Shown here: positions 25,686-33,217 of the stretch, in pieces
Numbering within the stretch: position 1 is the first letter of the stretch
Layout: each line of letters starts with the position of its first letter
From: an uncultured Clostridia bacterium
GTDB lineage: Bacteria > Bacillota > Clostridia > Oscillospirales > Ruminococcaceae
Direction of reading: 5' to 3'
Assembly (NCBI GenBank): GCA_947588805.1
Contig: CANPYR010000022.1
Location: 1-39,492, forward strand
Length of the DNA stretch: 39,492 nucleotides
Notes under the pieces: generated by a model
Told to the model about the DNA's origin: nothing
What the model saw: only the letters and a program-made list of their open reading frames with translations
The model's database searches: none
Position numbers and translations under genes: made by a program

Positions 25686-27500
25686 ATGGGTGAATTTGAT
25701 ATGCAAAATATAGACAGCGAAGGCGTCGGCGAGACAGAAAATACCGAAGAGAAAAAGAGCGAAGTCCCGGACGCGGAGCCTACGGAAAATAATACCGCAG
25801 AGAACGCGGAGAGTTTTGAAGTCAAGAAGGATGAAAATCAAGAAGCGGGTTATGAAGCCGCCGAGGGTAAGGCGGGAGAAAAAGAGACAGAAAATATAAG
25901 CGCCGCCCCCGAAGAAGAAAAAATTCCGGATATGTGGAGCGAGAACGTGACCGTTACCAAAGCCCCGCAGGAAAACGCCGGAGCGAATGAAAATCCGAAG
26001 GCAGCGGAGGTCATATGGCAGGCCGAGCCGCAAAACGCTCAGTTTATCCCGCCGCAGCAAGGAAACCCCAATCAGAACTTCCGTCAGTACGGCTCCCAGC
26101 CGAATAATTACAATAATAATTATAACTATAACTATAATTATTCTCAGCAGCAGTATCAGAATCCATACCGCCAGCCGTCGCAGGGATACTACAAGCCCCA
26201 GACCAACGAATACGTATACGCTCCGCAGCCGCCGCAGAAGAAAAAAGGCCGCGGAAAAGCGATACTTGCGGTTATAGTGGCGGTGCTTTCGGTATTTGTG
26301 ATATCGGTGGTTTCGATATCTGCGTACACTTATATAAACAGGACCGAGCGTGAGCTTAACGGAAGCGATAATATCCGTTCAAAGGTCCCGATAGAAGAGC
26401 ATCAGTTTACTAACAACGCCGAGGATGAGACGGTAGAGGATTCCGACGAGAATCTTCAGAACACGCTGGACGAGAACGCGGACGGCGAGGAGAAGGTAAA
26501 CGCAGGAAGAACCAAGCTGCGCGACTTCCCGACTCTTGAACAGCTCGCAACGCCCGACGACGCCATGAAGATCCCGGACATATACGATAAAGTCAGCCCG
26601 TCGGTGGTCGGGGTATCCGCAAAGGTTTCGCGCGGCACCCAGCTCGGCACAGGATTTATAATCAGCGAGGACGGATACATCTTAACCAACGCCCATGTTA
26701 TCGAGGGCGGCCAGACGGTTATGGTAGTAGACGGCGACATGAACGAATACGAAGCCGAAGTCATCGGCTCCGACTCTCAGTCGGATATAGCCGTTCTGAA
26801 GGTCGATCCCTCGGGTATGGATCTTACGCCGGTTGAATTCGGAAAATCGGGAGATTTAAGGATTGGAGAGCTTGCGATAGCGATCGGGAACCCTCTCGGA
26901 TTCGATCTGTACGGGACTATGACTACCGGGATAATCTCCGGACTCAACAGGACCGTAACGGTAGAAGACAACACTATGACGCTTTTACAGACAAGCGCGT
27001 CTATAAATAACGGAAACTCAGGCGGTCCGCTTATTAACGCCTACGGGCAGGTAATCGGGATCACCTCCGCAAAAATCGATTCGACATACGGGGAAAGTCT
27101 CGGGTTTGCGATACCGATAGACGAAGCGCTTCCGATAGTTAAGAATCTCGTCGAGTACGGGTATGTGATCGGAAGGCCGAGTATCGGGATATCCGGCAAG
27201 GATGTAACGGAAATCCTGTCGCTTTACTGGAACGTTCCGAGGGGAGTGCTCGTATACTCCGTAGTGGACGGCTCCGGCGCGCAGAAGGCCGGGATACAGC
27301 CCGAGGACGTTATAATCGGGATCGAAGGCGAAACAATAACGTCGATGAACGAGCTCAACGAGATCAAAAACAAGTTCAAGGTCGGCGATACGGTAACGCT
27401 TACGATATACAGGACGTCAATGAGCGACTGGGGAGCTTCAAGCGGAAAGAGCTTCGACGTTGAGGTAGTGCTTTCCGAAGCTTCTCCGGACCCGCAATAA
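25686..27500 (+). CDS. HtrA/DegP-type membrane-anchored serine protease
   Basis: A 604-residue protease with an unusually long cytoplasmic front. Residues 1-190 are acidic (1-110) and then Asn/Gln/Tyr/Pro-rich (about 120-185). A membrane segment (about 194-219) anchors it. The trypsin-like domain has the full triad: His337 (NAHVIEGG), Asp367 (SQSDIAVLKV) and Ser445 (NNGNSGGPLI). One PDZ domain (about 500-590, with GAQKAGIQPEDVIIGIEG) follows. Gram-positive HtrA proteins degrade or refold damaged exported proteins and are usually controlled by envelope-stress systems. GGAGG lies 9 bases before the ATG. The 250 bases upstream hold no promoter that I can place with confidence. Confidence 0.93.
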   Translation: MGEFDMQNIDSEGVGETENTEEKKSEVPDAEPTENNTAENAESFEVKKDENQEAGYEAAEGKAGEKETENISAAPEEEKIPDMWSENVTVTKAPQENAGANENPKAAEVIWQAEPQNAQFIPPQQGNPNQNFRQYGSQPNNYNNNYNYNYNYSQQQYQNPYRQPSQGYYKPQTNEYVYAPQPPQKKKGRGKAILAVIVAVLSVFVISVVSISAYTYINRTERELNGSDNIRSKVPIEEHQFTNNAEDETVEDSDENLQNTLDENADGEEKVNAGRTKLRDFPTLEQLATPDDAMKIPDIYDKVSPSVVGVSAKVSRGTQLGTGFIISEDGYILTNAHVIEGGQTVMVVDGDMNEYEAEVIGSDSQSDIAVLKVDPSGMDLTPVEFGKSGDLRIGELAIAIGNPLGFDLYGTMTTGIISGLNRTVTVEDNTMTLLQTSASINNGNSGGPLINAYGQVIGITSAKIDSTYGESLGFAIPIDEALPIVKNLVEYGYVIGRPSIGISGKDVTEILSLYWNVPRGVLVYSVVDGSGAQKAGIQPEDVIIGIEGETITSMNELNEIKNKFKVGDTVTLTIYRTSMSDWGASSGKSFDVEVVLSEASPDPQ

Positions 27501-27908
27501 TCCACGTTGATAAAAGGGACGGTAATACCGTTCCGGGGTCGGAGGGGGAGACCCTAATATCCCCCGTCTAAAATCTGCGCAATGATATTACACTAAGTCG
27601 GTATATTTTTCCGGTATCTTAATCCAGACATCTTCATTGCTTTTTCATATTTTTTCCCTTTCTATGCGCGATAAAAAGCGCAGGGTCCGACCCGGAAGGC
27701 AGAGCGAGTCTCTGTCTTCTGAGACTCGGGCTTCCAAGGAAGGCACAAGGAAAAAAGGAAGCTGCAAACGGTTGCGGCAAAACAAAGCCCTCTTCCAGCA
27801 TTTTTTAGTGCGCTGTTTTCATTTTTTCCCTCTCGGAAGGCAGTCGGTCGCTTGCGGCCGGCTGTTTTCCTTTGCGCGGGCGGAGAATAGAGAGGAAGAG
27901 AGGGGGGG
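27501..27908. other. Hairpin-rich non-coding stretch after the HtrA gene
   Basis: No gene is supported. Several hairpins follow one another: TGCGC/GCGCA near 27665-27682, GGGTCCGACCC near 27690, a perfect 8-base CGAGTCTC/GAGACTCG stem near 27707-27730 and a G/C stem near 27840-27865. It ends at the start of repeat A3. This could be a structured RNA or decayed repeat; no known RNA family was recognised. Confidence 0.45.
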
Positions 27909-28133
27909 ATTAACAAGGTTTCGCCGGCCTTTCCTAAAAGGCCGCAGGATTCCAAATGGCTGAAATCGTAGCGTTAAAACTTGCTTTTCAAGGCTCCGCA
28001 GGAGCCTTTCAAAGAGTTTTAATCGCAACGACCCCTGGCCGCGGCCCGCAGACCGCGAAACCTCTTAGCGTAAGCAAGCGCAGGACGGGGAGACGCTCGA
28101 CGAGCGTCTCCCCTTTTTGACAGCTCTGCTGTC
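27909..28133 (+). repeat. Dispersed repeat module A, copy A3 (full length)
   Basis: Order of parts: GGTTTCGCCGG block, GGCC hairpin, 58-nt fold-back 27974-28031 with GGCTCC-GCA-GGAGCC at its tip, AGCGTAAGCAAGCGCAGGACGGGG-type block, GAGACGCTC/GAGCGTCTC hairpin, and the GACAGC-TCT-GCTGTC hairpin (28119-28133). The sequence after it (to about 28250) has patches of module B such as GAAGCAGA and GGGATTCGCTG, so a B copy has probably decayed here. Confidence 0.85.
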
Positions 28134-28272
28134 AAAAATACTGTAGTTGGATGGCTATATATACAGCATGATAATTAGAAGCAGAGACTTGTGACTGCGG
28201 GATTCGCTGCCTCTCATGTAATCACTTCCAACTGCTCCCACCCTCTCCCGCCAATCCCCCGCCATATACAGC

Positions 28273-28314
28273 ATTCTGCGACCGTCTTCCCCTTAAGAAA
28301 GCCGGTCGCAGAAT
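28273..28314. terminator. Perfect 12-base inverted repeat, possible terminator
   Basis: Arms ATTCTGCGACCG (28273-28284) and CGGTCGCAGAAT (28303-28314) pair perfectly around an 18-base loop. It lies downstream of the DUF4349 gene and its small overlapping ORF. No T-run follows on the minus strand, so it may instead stabilise the 3' end. Confidence 0.5.
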
Positions 28315-28352
28315 AATCCAATATCTATATCTTTATTCCCCGCCCCGTATTT

Positions 28353-28430
28353 TTAACTTCCCCACGAAAGCTCGTCGCAAACCGCCGGATCCTTCCTCGC
28401 CCATTCCTCGGCGACTTCATCTCCCCTCAC
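28353..28430 (-). CDS. Possible 25-residue ORF overlapping the DUF4349 stop
   Basis: Starts at a GTG that overlaps the DUF4349 stop codon by four bases (GTGA), a classic coupled arrangement, and ends at TAA. The peptide reads VRGDEVAEEWARKDPAVC then DELSWGS: charged, amphipathic and protein-like in composition. GGAGAG lies about 12 bases before the GTG. It may be a real small protein, or a remnant of a longer C-terminus lost by frameshift. No homologue is recognised. Confidence 0.35.
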   Translation of the reverse strand: MRGDEVAEEWARKDPAVCDELSWGS

Positions 28431-29464
28431 TTTCCCGCATTCTCTCCGTCGTTCTGAGCCTGCTCTTTCGCGCGGCGGTACGCTTCAATCTTTTTCTCCT
28501 GCCTTTTGCGGCTCGCTCTGAGGATCAACACTATCGCCGTGACGATTATCGCGATAACTATCGCGTAAACCGCAAGATACGGAAGCGATACTATCACTGT
28601 CACAAAGAAGCTCTTAAGACCTTCGACGACGTTGTATACGCTCTCGGAAAAGCCGGTCTTTATCCTTTCGCCTACCGTCTTAGGGGCTTCGGGAGTGATC
28701 CTCGCGACCTCGTATATGTCAAGCTGCACCGTCGAGTAGCTCACTTTGTTCGCAAGAGTTTTAAGCTGGGACGTGTAGCTTTCGATCTGGTAGTTCACAT
28801 CCGTGAGATAGCTCTGGATCTGTAGGATCTCGTCTATCGTCTCCGCTTTATCCATCAGCGCCATGAAGCTGTCTCGCTCGGATTTAAGCGCCGAAAGACG
28901 GGCTTCTATGTCAACATACTGAAGCGTTACGTTTTCAATCGATTCGTTTGAAGATGTGACCGTGCCGAGCGTTCCGACCTCGCTTATAAAGCTGTCGTAT
29001 TTCTGCGACGGTATTCTTACGGTATAGTTCGCCGAGCGGTAGTTCACCGAGCCTTGGCAGGAGGAATTTTCGACATATCCTCCGTATGTAGCGACGGAAG
29101 CTTCGAGATCCCTTATGAACTTGTCAAAACCGAGCGTTTCAACCGAGAGAAAGCCGTTTTTGATGATCTTGTCCCCGGAATCCTCCGAAGAGGCTTCGGA
29201 CGAAGATTTTCCGGGATTCCCTACCGTATTCGTATTCGGATTCGGGGCGATAGGCTCTTCCGCCTCCGCCGGCATTTCCTCGACGGAGTCCCAGCCGTAA
29301 TCATAATCCAAGAATTCGTCGTAAGCGGCTTCTGGAGCTGCAGACTGAGCGAAGCCGTTCGCTGCGTAGTTTGAGGACTTATCAACGCCGCCGCAGGAAG
29401 AAAGCAGGGCGCAGATCAGTGTAAAGCTTGCGATTAGAGATAACAGTTTTCGGATATTTTTCAT
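28427..29464 (-). CDS. DUF4349 lipoprotein
   Basis: A 345-residue membrane lipoprotein. The signal peptide ends in LSSC (Cys24). A low-complexity acidic/Ser-rich part (about 30-95) leads into the DUF4349 domain (about 98-310), recognised from YTVRIPSQKYDSFISEVG, LGTVTSSNESIENVTLQYVD and the heptad-rich ARLSALKSERDSF...DVNYQIES coiled coil. A membrane segment (about 288-315) and a Lys/Glu-rich cytoplasmic tail end the protein. The family is common in Firmicutes and its function is unknown. AAAGGAG lies before the ATG; the promoter is at 29519-29546. Confidence 0.88.
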   Translation of the reverse strand: MKNIRKLLSLIASFTLICALLSSCGGVDKSSNYAANGFAQSAAPEAAYDEFLDYDYGWDSVEEMPAEAEEPIAPNPNTNTVGNPGKSSSEASSEDSGDKIIKNGFLSVETLGFDKFIRDLEASVATYGGYVENSSCQGSVNYRSANYTVRIPSQKYDSFISEVGTLGTVTSSNESIENVTLQYVDIEARLSALKSERDSFMALMDKAETIDEILQIQSYLTDVNYQIESYTSQLKTLANKVSYSTVQLDIYEVARITPEAPKTVGERIKTGFSESVYNVVEGLKSFFVTVIVSLPYLAVYAIVIAIIVTAIVLILRASRKRQEKKIEAYRRAKEQAQNDGENAGK

Positions 29465-29518
29465 TTTTTCTACTCCTTTCGTGGACGCGCTGAACTTGTC
29501 CGTGGGGTTATAAGTAAT

Positions 29519-29546
29519 ATTATACCGTCGGATTTTTGGAAATCAA
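29519..29546 (-). promoter_or_regulatory. Promoter of the DUF4349 gene
   Basis: Minus strand: -35 TTGATT (29541-29546), 16-base spacer, -10 TATAAT (29519-29524). Confidence 0.7.
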
Positions 29547-29672
29547 GAACAGAGCGGTTACAATTCGGTTAATATTTGGTAACGAGGAACGAGGGCGTTT
29601 GTATATAAAACGAAGTTGGAGGGGAAAAAGTTGCATGGGGAGAGGAAAAATTTTTGGGCGGGGGAGAGAGGG

Positions 29673-29834
29673 AATTAAAAAGGTTTCGTCGGCCTTTCCT
29701 CAAAAGGCCGCAGGTGTCCGGGGGCAGAAATCGCAACGACCACCTGGTCGCGCCCGCAGGCGCGAAACACCCCATAAGCGAAGCGTATCGCCAAAGAGGG
29801 GCCCGGGGAGACGCCGCAGGCTGTCTCCCCTTTT
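29673..29834 (+). repeat. Dispersed repeat module A, copy A4 (central fold-back deleted)
   Basis: Begins with the GGTTTCGTCGG block and GGCC hairpin, then passes straight to AAATCGCAACGACC, so the 58-nt fold-back of A2/A3 is missing. It ends with a GGAGACGCC/GTCTCCCC part and continues into module B4 through the GACAGC-TAAT-GCTGTC hairpin (29835-29850). Confidence 0.82.
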
Positions 29835-30330
29835 GACAGCTAATGCTGTCAAAACTGACCAACCGGGGGGTGCGCACAAAGTAAAAATAGCGGCAGAAAA
29901 CTATCGGTTCAATTTATGAAGCTTTATGACTGTAGAATACTAAAGTCAGAAGCAGAAGCCCCGTGCGGCGGCGGGATTCGCGGGGAAGGGCGGGAAAACA
30001 TTGCCGGTTTTGTTCCCGTTCGACCGCCCTCGACAAAAACGACAGTCTCGGTTGTCTCACGGACAAAACCCGGCAAGTTTGGTGGGCGCAGTCGGTAGTG
30101 ATTCCGCAGAAAAGCAGCGAATCTCGCCGCCGCTTATGCAAGCTTGCCTTTTGCAGAAAGCGAAAGATAGGAGTAGTAAGGCGTAGATTTAGTAAGCCCG
30201 GCCTTTCTACTGCACAAAATAAAAAAAGAAGCAGAAAGCCTAAGGTCAGTCTGCTTCGGCGTTAGCTCGGAGCTACGACTTAAATTTGCCTACAGCTTTC
30301 TGCTTCTGTTTTTCATTTTCATGACAGGAA
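29835..30330 (+). repeat. Dispersed fold-back repeat module B, copy B4
   Basis: Outer stem arms 29968-29981 and 30117-30130 (G.U at the variable position). Inner stem arms 30001-30013 and 30063-30076. The right flank holds an inverted repeat GAAGCAGAAAGC (30228-30239) / GCTTTCTGCTTC (30295-30306). With A4 it makes a complete A-B composite of about 650 bases. A further B fragment (GGCGGCGAGATTCGCGG) lies near 30395-30420. Confidence 0.88.
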
Positions 30331-30494
30331 GGCAGAGCGAAATACAACTACACCCCCCTGTACCTATCTTTCATCCCGCTATGAAACAGGTCGCGCCAGC
30401 GGCGGCGAGATTCGCGGTAGAGTCGGCAGGTCGGTCGCGGTCAGCAGTAATTACATAAGAGCCAGCAACTCCCGCTCCCCCGCTTCTTTCCCCC

Positions 30495-30529
30495 AAAAAA
30501 CAACCATCGGCCCTAACGGAGCCGATGGT
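30495..30529 (-). terminator. Terminator of a candidate small RNA
   Basis: Minus strand: perfect 9-base arms ACCATCGGC/GCCGATGGT around a 9-base loop, followed by TTGTTTTTT. Confidence 0.85.
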
Positions 30530-30582
30530 GCCATCACGATACATCAAATTGGTAATTTCATAAATTCCAAATTGATTTATCA
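30495..30582 (-). ncRNA. Candidate orphan small RNA, about 88 nt
   Basis: Predicted from a good promoter (30589-30617) and a strong terminator (30495-30529) on the minus strand with no gene between them. The 5' half holds a perfect AAATTGA-TAAA-TCAATTT hairpin followed by GGAATTT-ATG-AAATTACC, then the terminator hairpin. The only open frame starting inside it with ATG is 5 codons. The next gene on that strand starts 1 kb away, so this does not look like a leader. Confidence 0.55.
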
Positions 30583-30588
30583 ATTTAA

Positions 30589-30617
30589 AGTGTATACCAT
30601 TTTTTCTAAAATGTCAA
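30589..30617 (-). promoter_or_regulatory. Promoter of the candidate small RNA
   Basis: Minus strand: -35 TTGACA (30612-30617), 17-base spacer, -10 TACACT (30589-30594). Confidence 0.65.
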
Positions 30618-30779
30618 GAGTAAATCAAGGCGTTTGAAGTAACTTTGTATATTTTCACAAATTCGCGCAGAAAAATTGCAGATTTTTGTATATATTTACC
30701 TCTGAATCCGCTCTTTCCGTCCCTAATTATCCTAAAAATTTACAGGATTATCCTTTCCGAATATATTCGGCATAAAAAT

Positions 30780-32657
30780 TTATTCCGCGCCGCCGATCTC
30801 GGCGTAGGTCTCATAGTAAATGTCGCGCCGCTGGGCTTCAAGAGCTTCTTCAAGAAGGTCGCAGAACTCCTCGTCGTCAAAGAGCGCCGTCACCTCGGGG
30901 GAATATCTCGTCCCGGAACCCTGCCGGAGCTCGCTGCAGAGGGTTTTAACGTCCTTCGGAGCGTTGAAGCACCGGCCGATGTTGTCTGTGCCCGCGTCGA
31001 GAGAGTCGGCCACCGTGATTATATCTACGATCTTTCTTACGCGCCTTGGGATAGGCGCGGCGTTTTCGGGATATCCCGCCGAGCCGTCGCTGTATCTGTG
31101 ATGAAGGAGCGCTACGCTCGCGTGATCCTCAAAGCCGCCTAATTTCTTTAACAGGTCGGAGCCGAGCTGAGGATGGATCTTTATAACGTCGAATTCTTCA
31201 TCTGTAAGGCTTCGCGAGTAGTTTCCGATGTGATCTATTATCATGCACTTTCCGATATCGTGATAGAGTCCGCACTGGCGAACGGTTATCGCAAAGCGCT
31301 CCTTTCCGCTCACTATCGTCTCGACATTCTCAACGCCTAAAATCCCTCTTAAGCATTCCGGATTTTTATCGCAGAGCTCCAAAAACAGAGTCTCTGCAAG
31401 CCATGCGACCATGTGGGAGTGGATATATGTAGGCGGGTGGCAGGCGAGGATGTATTCAAGAACTTGCTGGCGGTAGGTGGTATGATTTTTTGAACGGTAT
31501 AAAAGCGTCTCGCGCAGGTTTAAGCTGACCTCGTTCGCGTACTGGTTTCTCGGGATGAGGGTGAGATAGTCCGAGATCCCGTCGCGCGCCTTTTGCATTA
31601 TGGGATCGAATTTGAAGTGCCCCTCGTTGTCAAGGAATTCGGAATAAAACTGCATATAAAGCGGTACGCGTAAATTTGCAAAAATCCCCGCGGATGTAAA
31701 ATCATTCGGCGCGGCTCCGGAATAAAGATCCGCAAGCTCCTGCATAAGCTCGGAAGGAGTGATAAGACCGCTGTGATATTTAGCGGAGAAATAGCGGTAT
31801 TTTGATTCCGCAGATATCGGTCTTCCGGTTTTTTCGGCGCGCTCGGAGTCTATCGCGTACACATATTCCGCAGCCATCAGGACTTCTTTGGCCGTTTCGT
31901 CGTATTCCTCGTCGGTCATGATACTGCTGCGAAGCTTTGAGACCTGAGAAGTAAGAGCCTGAGCTGTGATATAAAGATATGTATCCCAAGGAAGCCCGGG
32001 AGCGCCCTTTTGCTTTTCGGGATCCGTAACAAGCTTTACGGTTTCGTGTATCATATCCCGATATCTTGTATACCAAGCAAAGGAAAGCTCGCCGCCGTAC
32101 GAGTACTCTCCGTCCTTGCTGAAATATTCCGGAACGAGCCTTCTGTTAGCGTGGGAGCGGATAAGATACCCTTTAGTATCCTCGTCGTCGAAGGAGTCAT
32201 ATTCCGGGACAAATTCTATGACTTTATTGATGTACTCCGCGACGCGCGCGGTAAAAAGATCTATCCCGATATCGGGGCGCTGGATCTTAAGATAATAAAG
32301 TGCGATAGACATCCAGTAGCAGGATCTGATGAAAAGCTTTTTATCCCCCTTAAGCTCCGCGTACCGGCTGCAGAGCAGGTACACGCGATAGAAAAGAGGG
32401 TAGTCGATTCTTCCGAGAGTATCCGCGAACTCCGCGAGCTCATACGCTTCCTCAGCGCTCATATTCTCGGGATTTTTCGAGAAGACGAGTTTTTGAAGGA
32501 TCTCGTCGTTTCTTGCATGAAGAGAAAAGATATTCGCCGAATTTTTCCGGACGGCTTCGATCGCCTTATCTTCCACCGTCTCCGGCGAGACGGAGATCTT
32601 AGAAGACTCGGAGATTTTTTTAACGTTTTCGATATATTCGGAAAAAAGCCTGTTCAT
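30780..32657 (-). CDS. HD-GYP-like protein with long helical N-terminus
   Basis: A 625-residue cytoplasmic protein. The start at 32657 is chosen because GGGAGG lies 7 bases before this ATG; a GTG 18 bases earlier would include the ribosome site. Residues 1-390 are mainly helical, with spacing like TPR or other solenoid repeats, and match no domain I can name. The C-terminal HD domain (about 410-600) has YHDIGK (His466, Asp467), IHPQLGSDLL, HHRYSDGSAGYP (519-530) and VADSLDA. This is close to HD-GYP cyclic-di-GMP phosphodiesterases, but HHE is HHR, a residue is inserted before GYP and the TSxRPY stretch is replaced. Activity on cyclic di-GMP is therefore uncertain. It is a single gene with a strong promoter inside an inverted repeat. 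Confidence 0.82.
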   Translation of the reverse strand: MNRLFSEYIENVKKISESSKISVSPETVEDKAIEAVRKNSANIFSLHARNDEILQKLVFSKNPENMSAEEAYELAEFADTLGRIDYPLFYRVYLLCSRYAELKGDKKLFIRSCYWMSIALYYLKIQRPDIGIDLFTARVAEYINKVIEFVPEYDSFDDEDTKGYLIRSHANRRLVPEYFSKDGEYSYGGELSFAWYTRYRDMIHETVKLVTDPEKQKGAPGLPWDTYLYITAQALTSQVSKLRSSIMTDEEYDETAKEVLMAAEYVYAIDSERAEKTGRPISAESKYRYFSAKYHSGLITPSELMQELADLYSGAAPNDFTSAGIFANLRVPLYMQFYSEFLDNEGHFKFDPIMQKARDGISDYLTLIPRNQYANEVSLNLRETLLYRSKNHTTYRQQVLEYILACHPPTYIHSHMVAWLAETLFLELCDKNPECLRGILGVENVETIVSGKERFAITVRQCGLYHDIGKCMIIDHIGNYSRSLTDEEFDVIKIHPQLGSDLLKKLGGFEDHASVALLHHRYSDGSAGYPENAAPIPRRVRKIVDIITVADSLDAGTDNIGRCFNAPKDVKTLCSELRQGSGTRYSPEVTALFDDEEFCDLLEEALEAQRRDIYYETYAEIGGAE

Positions 32658-32748
32658 AAGTTCGCCTCCCGGCACGAAACACAGCAGCCGCGGCGCGCGA
32701 TCGAAGTCCTGAACGCCAAAGACATGGCGTGCGCCGCTTGATTTTGAT

Positions 32749-32785
32749 AATTACAGTCGTTATGTTTATATTATACACTGTAATT
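32749..32785. promoter_or_regulatory. Inverted repeat around the -10 box, probable operator
   Basis: AATTACAGT (32749-32757) and ACTGTAATT (32777-32785) are perfect inverted copies, 19 bases apart, enclosing the -10 box and start site of the HD-GYP-like gene. A repressor bound there would block transcription. The regulator is not identified. Confidence 0.55.
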
Positions 32786-32798
32786 CCGAAAAAATCAA
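32770..32798 (-). promoter_or_regulatory. Promoter of the HD-GYP-like gene
   Basis: Minus strand: -35 TTGATT (32793-32798), 17-base spacer, -10 TATAAT (32770-32775). Confidence 0.85.
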
Positions 32799-32824
32799 GA
32801 GGGAGGGAGAAAGATGTCCGAGGT

Positions 32825-32856
32825 TAGAAGTCAGAGGTCAGATTATCAGATGGGGG
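32825..32856. repeat. GTCAGA-type short tandem repeat, copy 2
   Basis: Reads about GTTAGAA-GTCAGAG-GTCAGATTATCAGAT: degenerate 7-base units in the same orientation as copy 1 at 7351. Confidence 0.6.
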
Positions 32857-32961
32857 TTATAATGATTTGCGTTTAAACCAATACTCCTCTCCCACAAATC
32901 CACTCGCCCGCGTCTCACGATCCGTCAATCGCTAACCCTCTAATCATATTCCCGCGGGTAA

Positions 32962-33070
32962 TTATCCACGCCCTATCTCCTCCCCGTTGTTGAAAACTTC
33001 CTACCCCATTCGCAAAAATCGCCCCTCAAACAGCCGACTTATCAACATTTTCAACAGCTTTTTCAACACT
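32962..33070. other. Cluster of DnaA-box-like 9-mers
   Basis: TTATCCACG (32962), TTATCAACA (33039), TTTTCAACA (33048 and 33062) and one reverse TTTTCAACA (32988-32996) lie within 109 bases. The first two differ by one base from TTATCCACA, the others by two. The rest of the gap 32799-33100 holds no gene. No perfect box and no dnaA/dnaN are present, so an origin is not claimed. Confidence 0.35.
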
Positions 33071-33100
33071 TTTGCCGCCTATACCACGCGTAATTGTGAA

Positions 33101-33134
33101 AAGCTCCCGTCAGCCAAAACAGCAGACGGGAGTA
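33101..33134 (-). terminator. Terminator of the GH94 gene
   Basis: Perfect 8-base arms CTCCCGTC/GACGGGAG with CTTTT on the minus side, and TATTTTTT on the plus side. It lies about 85 bases past the GH94 stop codon. Confidence 0.75.
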
Positions 33135-33217
33135 TTTTTTATCAATATTTATTTTCCGGGTAACGCCGAATTATGTAAAATCATAGACGCCTGAGCAGAT
33201 AAATCCCCTAAAAATCC

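Noticed and set aside
10058-30330. Possible CRISPR array from recurring sequence blocks
   Set aside because: The repeats are long (over 150 bases), widely spaced and in both orientations, with no regular short repeats and spacers and no cas genes.
32962-33070. Replication origin
   Set aside because: No perfect DnaA box and no replication genes nearby; kept only as a low-confidence cluster.
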